Shown here piece after piece: positions 24,486 to 33,276 of a DNA stretch of 64,000 nt; position 1 is the stretch's first letter; every line of letters begins with the position of its first letter. The stretch is from Streptomyces sp. CB02959. Lineage in GTDB: Bacteria; Actinomycetota; Actinomycetes; Streptomycetales; Streptomycetaceae. The notes under the pieces were generated by a model. That model had not been told where the DNA came from and searched no databases. It was given only the letters and a program-made list of their open reading frames with translations. Location: positions 1 through 64,000 of the forward strand of contig NZ_NNBP01000028.1 in assembly GCF_002803155.1 (NCBI RefSeq). The letters are read 5' to 3'. Made by a program: the position numbers and the translations under genes.

Positions 24486-26180
24486 GTGAACGGACCTCTC
24501 ATCGTCCAGAGCGACAAGACGCTGCTGCTGGAGGTGGACCACGAGCTGGCGGACGCCTGCCGGCGGGCCATCGCGCCGTTCGCCGAGCTGGAGCGGGCGC
24601 CGGAGCACATCCACACCTACCGGGTGACCCCGCTCGGGCTGTGGAACGCGCGGGCCGCCGGCCACGACGCCGAGCAGGTCGTGGACGCGCTGGTGCAGTA
24701 CTCGCGGTACCCGGTGCCGCACGCGCTGCTCGTCGACGTCGCCGAGACCATGTCGCGCTACGGGCGGCTGACGCTCACCAAGCACCCCGCGCACGGCCTG
24801 GTGCTGTCCACGACCGACCGTCCCGTGCTGGAGGAGATCCTCCGCTCGAAGAAGGTGCAGCCGCTGGTCGGCGCGCGGATCGACCCGGACAGCGTCGTGG
24901 TGCACCCGTCCGAGCGCGGGCAGATCAAGCAGACGCTGCTGAAGCTGGGCTGGCCCGCCGAGGACCTGGCCGGCTATGTGGACGGCGAGGCGCATCCGAT
25001 CGAGCTGGCGGAGGACGGCTGGTCGCTCCGCCCGTACCAGGCGCAGGCCGTGGAGGGCTTCTGGCACGGCGGCTCCGGCGTCGTGGTGCTGCCGTGCGGC
25101 GCGGGCAAGACGCTGGTCGGCGCGGGGGCGATGGCGCAGGCCAAGGCGACCACGTTGATCCTCGTCACCAACACCGTCTCGGCCCGGCAGTGGAAGCACG
25201 AGCTGGTGAAGCGGACGTCGCTGACCGAGGACGAGATCGGCGAGTACAGCGGCACGAAGAAGGAGATCCGGCCGGTCACCATCGCCACGTACCAGGTGCT
25301 GACGACCAAGCGGAAGGGCGTCTACCCGCACCTGGAGCTGTTCGACTCCCGGGACTGGGGCCTGATCGTCTACGACGAGGTGCACCTGCTGCCCGCGCCG
25401 GTCTTCAAGTTCACCGCCGACCTGCAGGCGCGGCGGCGGCTGGGGCTCACCGCGACGCTGGTGCGCGAGGACGGACGGGAGTCGGACGTCTTCTCGCTGA
25501 TCGGGCCCAAGCGCTTCGACGCCCCGTGGAAGGAGATCGAGGCGCAGGGGTACATCGCGCCGGCGGACTGCGTCGAGGTGCGGGTGGACCTGACCGACGC
25601 GGAGCGGTTGGCGTACGCCACCGCCGAGACGGAGGAGAAGTACCGCTTCTGCGCCACCACGGACAGCAAGCAGCGGGTGACCGAGGCGCTGGTGCGCCGG
25701 CACGCGGGCGAGCAGACGCTGGTCATCGGGCAGTACATCGACCAGCTGGACGAGTTGGGCGAGCACCTCGACGCCCCGGTGATCAAGGGCGAGACGTCCA
25801 ACGCGCAGCGCGAGAAGCTCTTCGACGCGTTCCGGGAGGGCGAGATCTCGGTGCTGGTGGTGTCCAAGGTCGCGAACTTCTCCATCGACCTGCCGGAGGC
25901 CACCGTCGCGATCCAGGTGTCCGGCACCTTCGGCTCCCGCCAGGAGGAGGCCCAGCGGCTGGGCCGGGTGCTGCGCCCCAAGGCGGACGGTCACGAGGCC
26001 CGCTTCTACTCGGTGGTGGCGCGCGACACCGTCGACCAGGACTTCGCCGCCCACCGCCAGCGCTTCCTGGCCGAACAGGGCTACGCGTACCGGATCATGG
26101 ACGCGCACGAGGTGCTGACGGCGGGCCGGGACGACGTCGACGACGTCACGGCCGGGGAGGACGACCCCGCTCCGGCGTGA
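24486..26180 (+). CDS. Bacterial XPB-type DNA repair helicase
   Basis: A 564-residue SF2 3'-5' DNA helicase of the XPB/RAD25 family. An N-terminal damage-recognition-like domain precedes two RecA domains. Walker A is PCGAGKT near residue 203, the DEVH box YDEVHLL is near residue 295, then come LTATLVREDGRESD (the XPB RED motif) and the motif VI region LGRVLRPK. Family knowledge supports ATP-dependent unwinding in repair. The GTG at 24486 follows AAGGCGAGG; an ATG 18 nt upstream is also in frame. A downstream convergent gene limits any operon. Confidence 0.94.
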   Translation: MNGPLIVQSDKTLLLEVDHELADACRRAIAPFAELERAPEHIHTYRVTPLGLWNARAAGHDAEQVVDALVQYSRYPVPHALLVDVAETMSRYGRLTLTKHPAHGLVLSTTDRPVLEEILRSKKVQPLVGARIDPDSVVVHPSERGQIKQTLLKLGWPAEDLAGYVDGEAHPIELAEDGWSLRPYQAQAVEGFWHGGSGVVVLPCGAGKTLVGAGAMAQAKATTLILVTNTVSARQWKHELVKRTSLTEDEIGEYSGTKKEIRPVTIATYQVLTTKRKGVYPHLELFDSRDWGLIVYDEVHLLPAPVFKFTADLQARRRLGLTATLVREDGRESDVFSLIGPKRFDAPWKEIEAQGYIAPADCVEVRVDLTDAERLAYATAETEEKYRFCATTDSKQRVTEALVRRHAGEQTLVIGQYIDQLDELGEHLDAPVIKGETSNAQREKLFDAFREGEISVLVVSKVANFSIDLPEATVAIQVSGTFGSRQEEAQRLGRVLRPKADGHEARFYSVVARDTVDQDFAAHRQRFLAEQGYAYRIMDAHEVLTAGRDDVDDVTAGEDDPAPA

Positions 26181-26251
26181 TCACGGACGGCGGCCCGCCG
26201 GGGCCGGAAGTGGCGGCCGTCGGCCCGCCGGCGCCCTTGGAGTGACGGCCG

Positions 26252-27544
26252 TCAGCTCGCCGGGGCCCCGGTGGGACGGCGGCCGCCGGCGCGGGGCGCG
26301 GGGACCCGGCGGGTGTCCGGGAGGGCGCCGGGGCGGCCGGGCGTCGGGCGCGTCCACCAGGCCAGCCCGGCCAGCAGGGCGAGGCCGAGCACCGGGTAGG
26401 GGGAGGCCAACGGCTGCTGCCACCAGGAGAAGTGCAGGGCCAGGGTGCCCTTGTGGTGCAGCGCCCACATCGAGCGGGCCGTGAAGGCGACCGCGACGGC
26501 GGCCACCAGCGCCCAGCGCCGGACGTCGCGGCGGGCATGGGCGATCAGCGCGGCCAGCAGGGGCACGCACCAGACCCAGTGGTGCGACCAGCTGATCGGC
26601 GAGACCAGCAGTGCCGTGACGGCCGTGGCCAGGACGCCCCAGTGGTCCAGGCCGCGGTGGACGTGGCACCGGCGGGCGATCCAGAGTCCGGCCGCGCCGG
26701 TGACCGCGGCCGCCGCCAGCCACCACGCCCCCGGCTCGGTGGTGTGCAGGAGCCGGGCGAGCAGTCCTTGGAGCGACTGGTTGTCGACGATCCACACCTT
26801 GCCGACCCGCTGCGTCTCGAACATCCGCCGCGTCCAGAACTCCAGGCTGGCCGCGGGCAGCACCAGCGCGCCGAGCAGCACCGACACCCCGAATCCGGCG
26901 AAGGCGGTGAAGGCGGCCTTCACCCTGCCGGTGATCAGCAGGTAGACGGCGAAGATCGCGGGGGTGAGCTTGATGCCCGCCGCGAGGCCGGTCGCGAAGC
27001 CCTTGAGGCGGGCGCCGTCCGGACGCGAGAGGTCCCAGAGGACCAGGCAGGTCAGGGCGAGGTTGACCTGCCCGAAGACCAGGGTCTGGAAGACCGGTTC
27101 GAGCCAGAGGCCGAGGGCGGTGGTGCCGAGGACCAGCGGCGCGGAGTACGCGGCCCGGCGCAGGCCGGCGGTCTTGCAGGAGAGGTGGATCAGCAGCGCC
27201 AGGAGGGCGGCGTTGGCCATCACACAAGTGATCTTGAGGGTGGTGAGCGAGATCCAGGTGGTGGGGACGAACAGCAGGGCGGCGAACGGCGGGTACGTCG
27301 CCGGCAGCGCCCACTTCGTGACCGTGAAGCCGTAGAGGTCACCGCCGGTCGCGGCGGCCTGGCCCTCGGCGCGGTAGACCTCTATGTCGGACATCGGGAG
27401 CTGCACGGCCAGGGAGAGCGCATACAGCCCGGCGCAGGACAGGCCCAGCAGCAGCACGCCTATCGCCAGCCGGCCGGGGCTGGCGATGCTCTGCGCCCAG
27501 GTGCGTCTCCACGTCCACGTCCCCGTCCCGTCGGCGGCAGACAC
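26252..27544 (-). CDS. GT87-family polyprenol-dependent mannosyltransferase
   Basis: A 430-residue integral membrane glycosyltransferase of the GT-C class (GT87/DUF2029). It has about ten hydrophobic segments, an acidic first loop LPMSDIEVYRAEGQAA carrying the likely catalytic aspartate, and GFATGLAAGIKLTPAIF, a family signature. Related enzymes add alpha-1,2-mannose from polyprenyl-phosphate-mannose to lipoglycans or phosphatidylinositol mannosides. The exact acceptor here is unknown. The GTG start has GAGGAGGGG 7 nt upstream. Its upstream region contains a block of short tandem repeats. Confidence 0.9.
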   Translation of the reverse strand: MSAADGTGTWTWRRTWAQSIASPGRLAIGVLLLGLSCAGLYALSLAVQLPMSDIEVYRAEGQAAATGGDLYGFTVTKWALPATYPPFAALLFVPTTWISLTTLKITCVMANAALLALLIHLSCKTAGLRRAAYSAPLVLGTTALGLWLEPVFQTLVFGQVNLALTCLVLWDLSRPDGARLKGFATGLAAGIKLTPAIFAVYLLITGRVKAAFTAFAGFGVSVLLGALVLPAASLEFWTRRMFETQRVGKVWIVDNQSLQGLLARLLHTTEPGAWWLAAAAVTGAAGLWIARRCHVHRGLDHWGVLATAVTALLVSPISWSHHWVWCVPLLAALIAHARRDVRRWALVAAVAVAFTARSMWALHHKGTLALHFSWWQQPLASPYPVLGLALLAGLAWWTRPTPGRPGALPDTRRVPAPRAGGRRPTGAPAS

Positions 27545-27748
27545 CTGTTGACCCCTCCTCGTCGCCCTGAGCGCGCTCTCTGCGGCGACGCTAGTCGTTC
27601 GAGACCGACCGTCCGTAACGCTTTCCGGTCAACCGGATGTCCATGCGGAATCGGCTGTCACACGCACGAAAGGTGCGTGATCCGGCCGAACCGCGCAGCG
27701 TCGGCCGCCGGCGGTGCCGTCCGCGCGTGCGGTGCATGCGGGGTGTGC

Positions 27749-27782
27749 GGTACTCGTGCTTGCTCGGTACTCGTGCTTGCTC
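27749..27782. repeat. Tandem repeat block A (17 bp x 2)
   Basis: GGTACTCGTGCTTGCTC occurs twice in exact tandem and a third, degraded copy follows. First of three adjacent blocks of different short repeats in the gap upstream of the mannosyltransferase gene. Confidence 0.9.
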
Positions 27783-27800
27783 GGGCTCGTACGTGCTCGG

Positions 27801-27832
27801 ACTTGCGATGGTTCTGACTTGCGATGGTTCTG
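27801..27832. repeat. Tandem repeat block B (16 bp x 2)
   Basis: ACTTGCGATGGTTCTG occurs twice in exact tandem, followed by a degraded copy beginning ACTTGTGG. The base composition is clearly lower in GC than the surroundings. Confidence 0.9.
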
Positions 27833-27849
27833 ACTTGTGGTCGCTCGGA

Positions 27850-27945
27850 CCTGTGAGAGTCCGGTCCCGTGAGGGTCCGGTCCTGTGAGAGTCCGGTCCT
27901 GTGAGAGTCCGTTCCCGTGAAGGTCCGGTCCTGTCGTGGTGCGGA
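27850..27945. repeat. Tandem repeat block C (16 bp, 5-6 copies)
   Basis: Units start at 27850, 27866, 27882, 27898, 27914 and, degenerate, 27930. The consensus is CCTGTGAGAGTCCGGT alternating with CCCGTGAGGGTCCGGT. The 16-bp period is exact. There are no spacers, so it is not a CRISPR array. Confidence 0.92.
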
Positions 27946-27986
27946 CCTCGGTGTGCGTTCGCTGTGCGCTCGCGGTGCGCCTCGCC

Positions 27987-28196
27987 TCATCCGTCGGCGT
28001 ACTCCCCCATCACCACGACGCTGAACGCGGCCGCGGCGAAGACCTTCACCGCGCGGACGGTGTTGCCCAGCAGGTGGCGCTGCTCGTGGGCGGCCGCCGA
28101 GTCGGTCGTCGGGTCGGCGCCGAGGGCCGTGGCGCCCTTGGCCGAGCGTCGGGGGACGGCGTGGACAGAGGCTGAGGAGATCGTCGCGCTGCTCAT
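27987..28196 (-). CDS. Small conserved hypothetical protein (69 aa)
   Basis: A 69-residue protein. A Ser/Thr-rich N-terminus leads to VPRRSAKGATALG, a short acidic segment and a helical C-terminal part with NTVRAVKVFAAAAFSVVVMG, which may be one membrane-associated helix. I recall similar short proteins in other Streptomyces but no function. The ATG at 28196 is preceded closely by GGAG; the open frame continues upstream but the added residues look unrelated. Confidence 0.68.
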   Translation of the reverse strand: MSSATISSASVHAVPRRSAKGATALGADPTTDSAAAHEQRHLLGNTVRAVKVFAAAAFSVVVMGEYADG

Positions 28197-28553
28197 GTCT
28201 CCATCATCGTTTTCACGCGAATGGCGCACATCGCCCCACGGTTCCATCTCTCCACGCCCCGGCATCAGCCTCTGGGCCCATGCCATCCCCTACGGGAGGT
28301 CTAGGGACCTCAGGGTTACCCCTCCCGAGGACGGCATCGCGCGCCCGCACCCCGCGCCCGGCACCGGCCCGGCACCGGAAAATCCGTTGGCGCCCGGGAT
28401 AGGTGGTGGCTACAATCGCGCGCCTGCCTGTCTCCCGTTCAGGGGAGCGCCACCGTCCGGTCGGAAACCGGGCGGCCCGTCGCATCATGCCGTCGCACGC
28501 CGTCGCGCCGTCGCGCCGCATACCGAGGATTGACCCGTTACCGGAGGCAAGCC
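28197..28553. other. Divergent intergenic region upstream of HelD-like gene
   Basis: About 357 bases without a gene, with promoters expected on both strands. I looked for the long inverted repeat known as the rifamycin-associated element, found upstream of some HelD-type genes, and saw none. Confidence 0.4.
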
Positions 28554-30671
28554 GTGCCCTCGCACGCCCACCCGACACCCGACCAGCTCCCCGCAACGCC
28601 AGCGCCCCCCGCCGCCGACCCGCTCCAGCGGGAGCGCGCGCACCTCGCGGCCTCCCGGGCCGCCCTCCGCGCCATGCGCGAGGACGCCGAGGCCCTGAAC
28701 ATCGCGGACGTCACCGCGAACTGGGTCAACGCCGAGGTCCTCCAGGGCGAGATCGACGCCCGCATCAAGGCCCTCGCCGACCTCTCCGGCACCCCGCTCT
28801 TCTTCGGCCGGCTCGACTACCTCCACGCCCCCGGCGTCGACCTCGCCGAGGGTGCCGCCGGCGAGAACTTCTACGTGGGCCGCCGCCACGTCCACGACGC
28901 CGACGGCGACCCCATGGTCATCGACTGGCGCGCGCCCGTCTCCCAGCCGTTCTACCGGGCCTCCAAGAAGGACCCGATGGACCTCAAGCTGCGCCGCCGC
29001 TTCGGTTACACGGGCGGCGAGCTGACCGCCTACGAGGACGAGCACCTCACCGACCCGGCCGAGGCCGAGACCACCAGCGCCCTCCTCCAGGCGGAGATCG
29101 AGCGCCCGCGCGTCGGCCCGATGCGGGACATCGTCGCCACCATCCAGCCCGAGCAGGACGAGATCGTCCGGGCCGGCATCGGCGGCACGGTCTGCGTCCA
29201 GGGGGCGCCCGGCACGGGCAAGACGGCAGTGGGCCTGCACCGGGTCGCGTACCTGCTGTACGCCCACCGGGAGCGGCTGGCCCGTTCCGGCACCCTGGTC
29301 ATCGGCCCGAACCGCTCCTTCCTCCAGTACATCGAGCAGGTGCTGCCCGCCCTGGGGGAGTTGGAGGTCAAGCAGGCCACGATCGACGACCTGGTGGGCC
29401 ATGTGGAGGTGCGCGGCGCGGACGACGCGGCCGCGGCCATGGTCAAGGGCGACGCGCGGATGGCCGAGGTGCTGCGCCGGGCGGTGCGCTCGCATGTGAC
29501 GATGCCGCAGGAGCCCTGCATGGTGGTCCGCGGCTCCCGCCGCTGGCGCATCCCGGCGTACGAACTCGAAGAGATCGTGCAGGAGTTGCGGGACCGCGAC
29601 ATCCGGTACGGCGCGGCCCGCGAGGCGCTGCCGCAGCGGATCGCGCACGCCGTCCTGGTGCGGATGGAGCAGGCGGGCGAGGCGCCCGACGACCGGGTGC
29701 AGGACGCGGTGGCGCGCAACGCCGCGGTGAAGGCGGCGGTCAAGGCGATCTGGCCGCCGGTCGATCCGGCGAAGCTGGTGCTGCGGCTGCTGAGCGACGC
29801 CGACTTCCTCGCCGAGCACGCGGACGGGCTGCTCACCGACGAGGAGCAGAAGACGATCCTTTGGGCGCTGCCCGGGTCGGGCAGGAAGGCGCCGCGCAGC
29901 GTGAAGAGCGCCAAGTGGTCGTCCGCGGACGCGGTGTTGATCGACGAGGCGACGGACCTGGTGGCTCGGACGCACTCGCTGGGCCACGTGGTGCTGGACG
30001 AGGCGCAGGACCTCTCCCCCATGCAGTACCGGGCGGTGGGCCGCCGCTGCACCACCGGCTCGGCGACGATCCTGGGCGACATCGCGCAGGGCACCACCCC
30101 GTGGGCGACCGACACCTGGCAGCAGGCGCTGGCCCACCTGGGCAAGCCCGGTTCCGTCGTCGAGGAGCTGACCCAGGGCTTCCGTGTGCCGCGCGAGGTC
30201 ATCGCGTACGCGTCCCGGCTGCTGCCGGCGATCGCGCCCGACCTGAAGGAGGCCACCTCCATCCGCGAGTCGGCGGGCGACTTCGCGATCCGCGCGGTGC
30301 GGTCCGAGGAGCTGGACGCGGCCGTGCTGGCGGCCTGCCGTGACGCGCTGGCCAAGGAGGGCTCGATCGGCCTGATCGCGGCGGATGCCCGCATTCCGGT
30401 GCTGCGCGCGGCCCTTGAGGAGGCCGGTGTCGGCTGTCTGCCTCCGGGTGCGGAGACCTCGGCCGAGGCCCGGCTGACGCTGGTGCCGGCGACCCTGGCC
30501 AAGGGTCTGGAGTACGACTACGTGGTGCTGGACGAGCCGGCGGCGATCGTGGACGGCGAACCGGACGAGCGGACCGGCCTGCGCCGCCTGTACGTGTGCC
30601 TGACCCGGCCGGTCTCCGGTCTGACGATCGTCCACGCGACGGAGCTGCCGGAGCAGCTCGGCACCGACTGA
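28554..30671 (+). CDS. HelD-like RNA polymerase-associated helicase/motor protein
   Basis: A 705-residue UvrD/Rep-like SF1 protein of the HelD type. An N-terminal helical region (LQRERAHLAASRAALRAM) is followed by the conserved GRLDYL, VIDWRAPVSQPFYRA and GYTGGELTAYEDEHL blocks that typify HelD. Walker A is GAPGTGKT near residue 217 and Walker B is VVLDEAQDLSPMQ near residue 480. The C-terminal LAKGLEYDYVVLDEPA and RRLYVCLTRPVSGL complete the helicase core. HelD proteins bind RNA polymerase and release stalled complexes; some confer rifamycin tolerance. The GTG at 28554 has GGAGG 7 nt upstream, so this start is preferred to the open frame further upstream. Confidence 0.92.
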   Translation: MPSHAHPTPDQLPATPAPPAADPLQRERAHLAASRAALRAMREDAEALNIADVTANWVNAEVLQGEIDARIKALADLSGTPLFFGRLDYLHAPGVDLAEGAAGENFYVGRRHVHDADGDPMVIDWRAPVSQPFYRASKKDPMDLKLRRRFGYTGGELTAYEDEHLTDPAEAETTSALLQAEIERPRVGPMRDIVATIQPEQDEIVRAGIGGTVCVQGAPGTGKTAVGLHRVAYLLYAHRERLARSGTLVIGPNRSFLQYIEQVLPALGELEVKQATIDDLVGHVEVRGADDAAAAMVKGDARMAEVLRRAVRSHVTMPQEPCMVVRGSRRWRIPAYELEEIVQELRDRDIRYGAAREALPQRIAHAVLVRMEQAGEAPDDRVQDAVARNAAVKAAVKAIWPPVDPAKLVLRLLSDADFLAEHADGLLTDEEQKTILWALPGSGRKAPRSVKSAKWSSADAVLIDEATDLVARTHSLGHVVLDEAQDLSPMQYRAVGRRCTTGSATILGDIAQGTTPWATDTWQQALAHLGKPGSVVEELTQGFRVPREVIAYASRLLPAIAPDLKEATSIRESAGDFAIRAVRSEELDAAVLAACRDALAKEGSIGLIAADARIPVLRAALEEAGVGCLPPGAETSAEARLTLVPATLAKGLEYDYVVLDEPAAIVDGEPDERTGLRRLYVCLTRPVSGLTIVHATELPEQLGTD

Positions 30672-30678
30672 CGGCGGC

Positions 30679-30712
30679 CACCGGGCGGGGCGCGTCCCTC
30701 GGCCGCCCGGTG
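30679..30712. terminator. Bidirectional terminator hairpin
   Basis: A 10-bp perfect stem (CACCGGGCGG / CCGCCCGGTG) with a 14-nt loop. It lies between the convergent stops of the HelD-like gene and the VCBS-repeat gene. Confidence 0.65.
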
Positions 30713-30733
30713 ACCGGGTGACCCGTTCCCCCG

Positions 30734-33010
30734 TCAGGCGAGTTCGTCGCTCCGGCTCTTGTGGACGCCGGTCAGCTCGCGCGGGGCGAACGGCGCCTTC
30801 CAGTTGCCGGTGCCGTGGTAGACGTACACCTGGTCGTCCGATGTGACCACGAGGTCGGCCTTGCCGTCGGCGTCGGCGTCACCGACGCCGACCATCTGGG
30901 AGTAGGCGCCCCAGCCCGCGCCGATCCGCACCGGGCGGTCGAAGGTGCCGTCCCCCTTGCCGAGGTACGACCACAGCACCCCGTTCTTGTCCCGCGCGAC
31001 CACGTCGCCCGCGGGTCCGCCGGCGACGTCGCCGACCGAGGTGATCCGGTCGTAGATGTTCCAGCCGGCGCCGATCCGCACCCGGGGGGCGAACGGCGCC
31101 TTCCAGTTGCCCGTGCCCTTGTAGAGCCAGAGCACCCCGGCGGAGTCACGGGCCAGCAGGTCGCCGCGGCCGTCGCCGTCGACGTCGCCGCCGCCGGTGA
31201 GCCGGGTGTAGTCGCCCCAGCCGGCGCCGATCCGCACCGGGCCGTCGAAGGTGCCGTCCCCCTTGCCGAGGTACAGCCACAGCACCCCGTCCCGGTCCCG
31301 CGCGACCACGTCGCCGTGGTCCGCGCCGGCGACGTTGCCGACGGCCGTGACCTGGTTGTAGATGTCCCAGCCCCAGCCGGCCTTCTCCGCGTCGCGGGTC
31401 TTCAGCCGCCCGTTCTCCGGGTCGCGGTAGGTGTCGGTGCGCGTCAGGTCGCCGCCGCTCCTGATGAGCAGGTCCGGCGAGCCGTTGTCGGTGTAGTCGT
31501 GCGGGGCGGGCTTGCGCGCGACCTTGAAGGTGCCGCTCGCGCTCAGGTCCGGGCCGACGCCGTTGGTGGGCTTGGCGGTCAGCCGCCAGGTGTAGTCGCC
31601 GTTGGGGGCGGCCCGGTCGGGGGCGTAGGAGGGGCCGAGCAGGCCGTCCCAATCGAGCTCGATCCAGGTGGGCTTGCCGGACGTCGACACCTCGGAGTCG
31701 ATCGGGATCTCGACCTCGCGCTCGACGCCGGAGGCGGTGTGGCGCAGAGTGACGGCCACCTCCTCGACGTTGGGGCGGGAGAGCCGCCAGCGCGCCTTCC
31801 AGCGGCCCTTGTCCATCTCGGCCACGGCCGGGACCTCGGAGTCGAGGACGGTGACCTTGGTGGGCTCGCCGGTGCCGGCGATCAGCTTGGCGACCGGCTC
31901 GGCGAAGGCCCCGACGGAGACCCGGTAGAGACCTTCGCCGTGTTCGGTCGTGCCGCCCATCACCAGCAGGTCGCCGTCCGGTGTGGGCGTGACGGAGGTG
32001 GCGTGGTCCATCACCTTGTGGGCGGCGTACCCGTCGGCGGGCATCGCGTAGAGCCCCTGGGGAAAGTTGGCCCAGCCCTCGTGGACCTTGCGCTTGGTGC
32101 CGTACAGCACCCAGTTGCCGACCAGGCCCACCATCGGGTCGTACATGCGGCCGGGCGAGTGGGTCGTCCGCTGCTGGTTGTCGCCGCGCTTCTCCACTTC
32201 CAGCTTCATGTCGTCGCGGTTGTTGTTCTCGTGGCCCATGACGGCCACGTGGGTGCCGGACAGTGCGACGCGCGAGAAGTCGGCGCCCAGCGTGTGGTGC
32301 GTGACCTTGGCCGAGGCCAGGTCGACCACGATGTACTCGCTGAACAGTGAGCCGATGACGTCGTCCGGCTCGTACCGCAGCACGACCGCGCCCGGTTCGC
32401 CCGCCACCGCCGCCATGTCCCGTGCCGGGAAGCGCAGGCCGGTGACCGCCCGGTCGGTCACCTTTCCGCCCACGTTCTCCAGGATGTGGGCTTCCCGGGT
32501 CTTCCCGGAGTCCTTCAGCGCGATCACCGACGTGCCGACGGCGCCCGCGTACGAGTAGCCGTACGGCGTGAGGTCGATGACGGTGGACGACCCCGTGGCC
32601 ATGTCGCGCAGCGTGATCTTCTTGGAGCTGGGCAGATACGGCGCGTCGCCCAGCGCCACGACGTCGGACGCGGTGCCGTGCATCGTGGAGTCCGTGAACG
32701 TGCCGTCGTCCCGGGCGAGTTCGGTCGTCTCGCCGTCCGCGTAACGCGTCCACGACACGGTCTCGTCCGCGGCGACGGAGAGGAAGCCGGTGCGTCCCGC
32801 ACTCAGGATCTCGGAGCCGGGAGCGATCTTCAGCTGCTGCGCGGGGGCGGCCGTGGCCCCGGCGGCGGCCGGGGTGGCGGCGACGGCGGGCGCGACGAGC
32901 GGGCCGGCGGTGACCGCGAGGGTCAGCGCGACGGCTCCGGTCAGCAGGCGTCGCGAACGCGCGGAGCGGCCCGGCGTCCAAGGCCGCCGGGATATGACGG
33001 GATGGGTCAT
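30734..33010 (-). CDS. Secreted FG-GAP/VCBS-repeat protein
   Basis: A 758-residue exported protein with a twin-arginine-free signal peptide (basic start, hydrophobic core near residues 24-43, AVAA cleavage region). Residues about 60-420 look like a beta-propeller of irregular blades. A FlgD/Ig-like segment follows, with PNGDYTWRLTAKPTNG. The C-terminal 230 residues contain three to four VCBS/FG-GAP units (for example GDVDGDGRGDLLARDSAGVL and GDADADGKADLVV), which usually bind calcium. It is probably extracellular and adhesive or carbohydrate-interacting; the ligand is unknown. The DNA of the VCBS units is locally repetitive. Confidence 0.9.
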   Translation of the reverse strand: MTHPVISRRPWTPGRSARSRRLLTGAVALTLAVTAGPLVAPAVAATPAAAGATAAPAQQLKIAPGSEILSAGRTGFLSVAADETVSWTRYADGETTELARDDGTFTDSTMHGTASDVVALGDAPYLPSSKKITLRDMATGSSTVIDLTPYGYSYAGAVGTSVIALKDSGKTREAHILENVGGKVTDRAVTGLRFPARDMAAVAGEPGAVVLRYEPDDVIGSLFSEYIVVDLASAKVTHHTLGADFSRVALSGTHVAVMGHENNNRDDMKLEVEKRGDNQQRTTHSPGRMYDPMVGLVGNWVLYGTKRKVHEGWANFPQGLYAMPADGYAAHKVMDHATSVTPTPDGDLLVMGGTTEHGEGLYRVSVGAFAEPVAKLIAGTGEPTKVTVLDSEVPAVAEMDKGRWKARWRLSRPNVEEVAVTLRHTASGVEREVEIPIDSEVSTSGKPTWIELDWDGLLGPSYAPDRAAPNGDYTWRLTAKPTNGVGPDLSASGTFKVARKPAPHDYTDNGSPDLLIRSGGDLTRTDTYRDPENGRLKTRDAEKAGWGWDIYNQVTAVGNVAGADHGDVVARDRDGVLWLYLGKGDGTFDGPVRIGAGWGDYTRLTGGGDVDGDGRGDLLARDSAGVLWLYKGTGNWKAPFAPRVRIGAGWNIYDRITSVGDVAGGPAGDVVARDKNGVLWSYLGKGDGTFDRPVRIGAGWGAYSQMVGVGDADADGKADLVVTSDDQVYVYHGTGNWKAPFAPRELTGVHKSRSDELA

Positions 33011-33276
33011 CTGCCCTCCAGGCGATGGGTCGTGCGGGCCGGAGGGCGCCAGGAGAGAGCGAATCCCCCCAAGCCGTTGGAATTCACTCCCTCTTGCCGA
33101 TTCCCGTAAATCCTAACAATGGGAGGTCTGACCGTTTTCGGCCGGTTGGGCGGTGGTTGGCCGGTCGACCGCCCGACGGACCGCCAGGCCGGTCGGCCAC
33201 CCGGCCGTCGAGAGGTCGCCGACCGGGTGGCCGACGCCCGCGAACGGCCCGGCACCTCCTACGACTTGACGTGCCC

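Larger units (their letters stand above)
27545..27986. other. Repeat-bearing intergenic region
   Basis: A 442-base gap without a credible gene. It holds repeat blocks A-C and, nearer 27545, the probable promoter of the mannosyltransferase gene. Both flanking genes read leftward, so readthrough from the small gene at 27987-28196 would transcribe the repeats. Confidence 0.6.

Noticed and set aside
27749..27945. Possible CRISPR array
   Set aside because: Units are contiguous, 16-17 bp, with no unique spacers and no cas genes nearby; they are ordinary tandem repeats.
28287..28553. Rifamycin-associated element upstream of the HelD-like gene
   Set aside because: No long GC-rich inverted repeat of the expected form was found on either strand.
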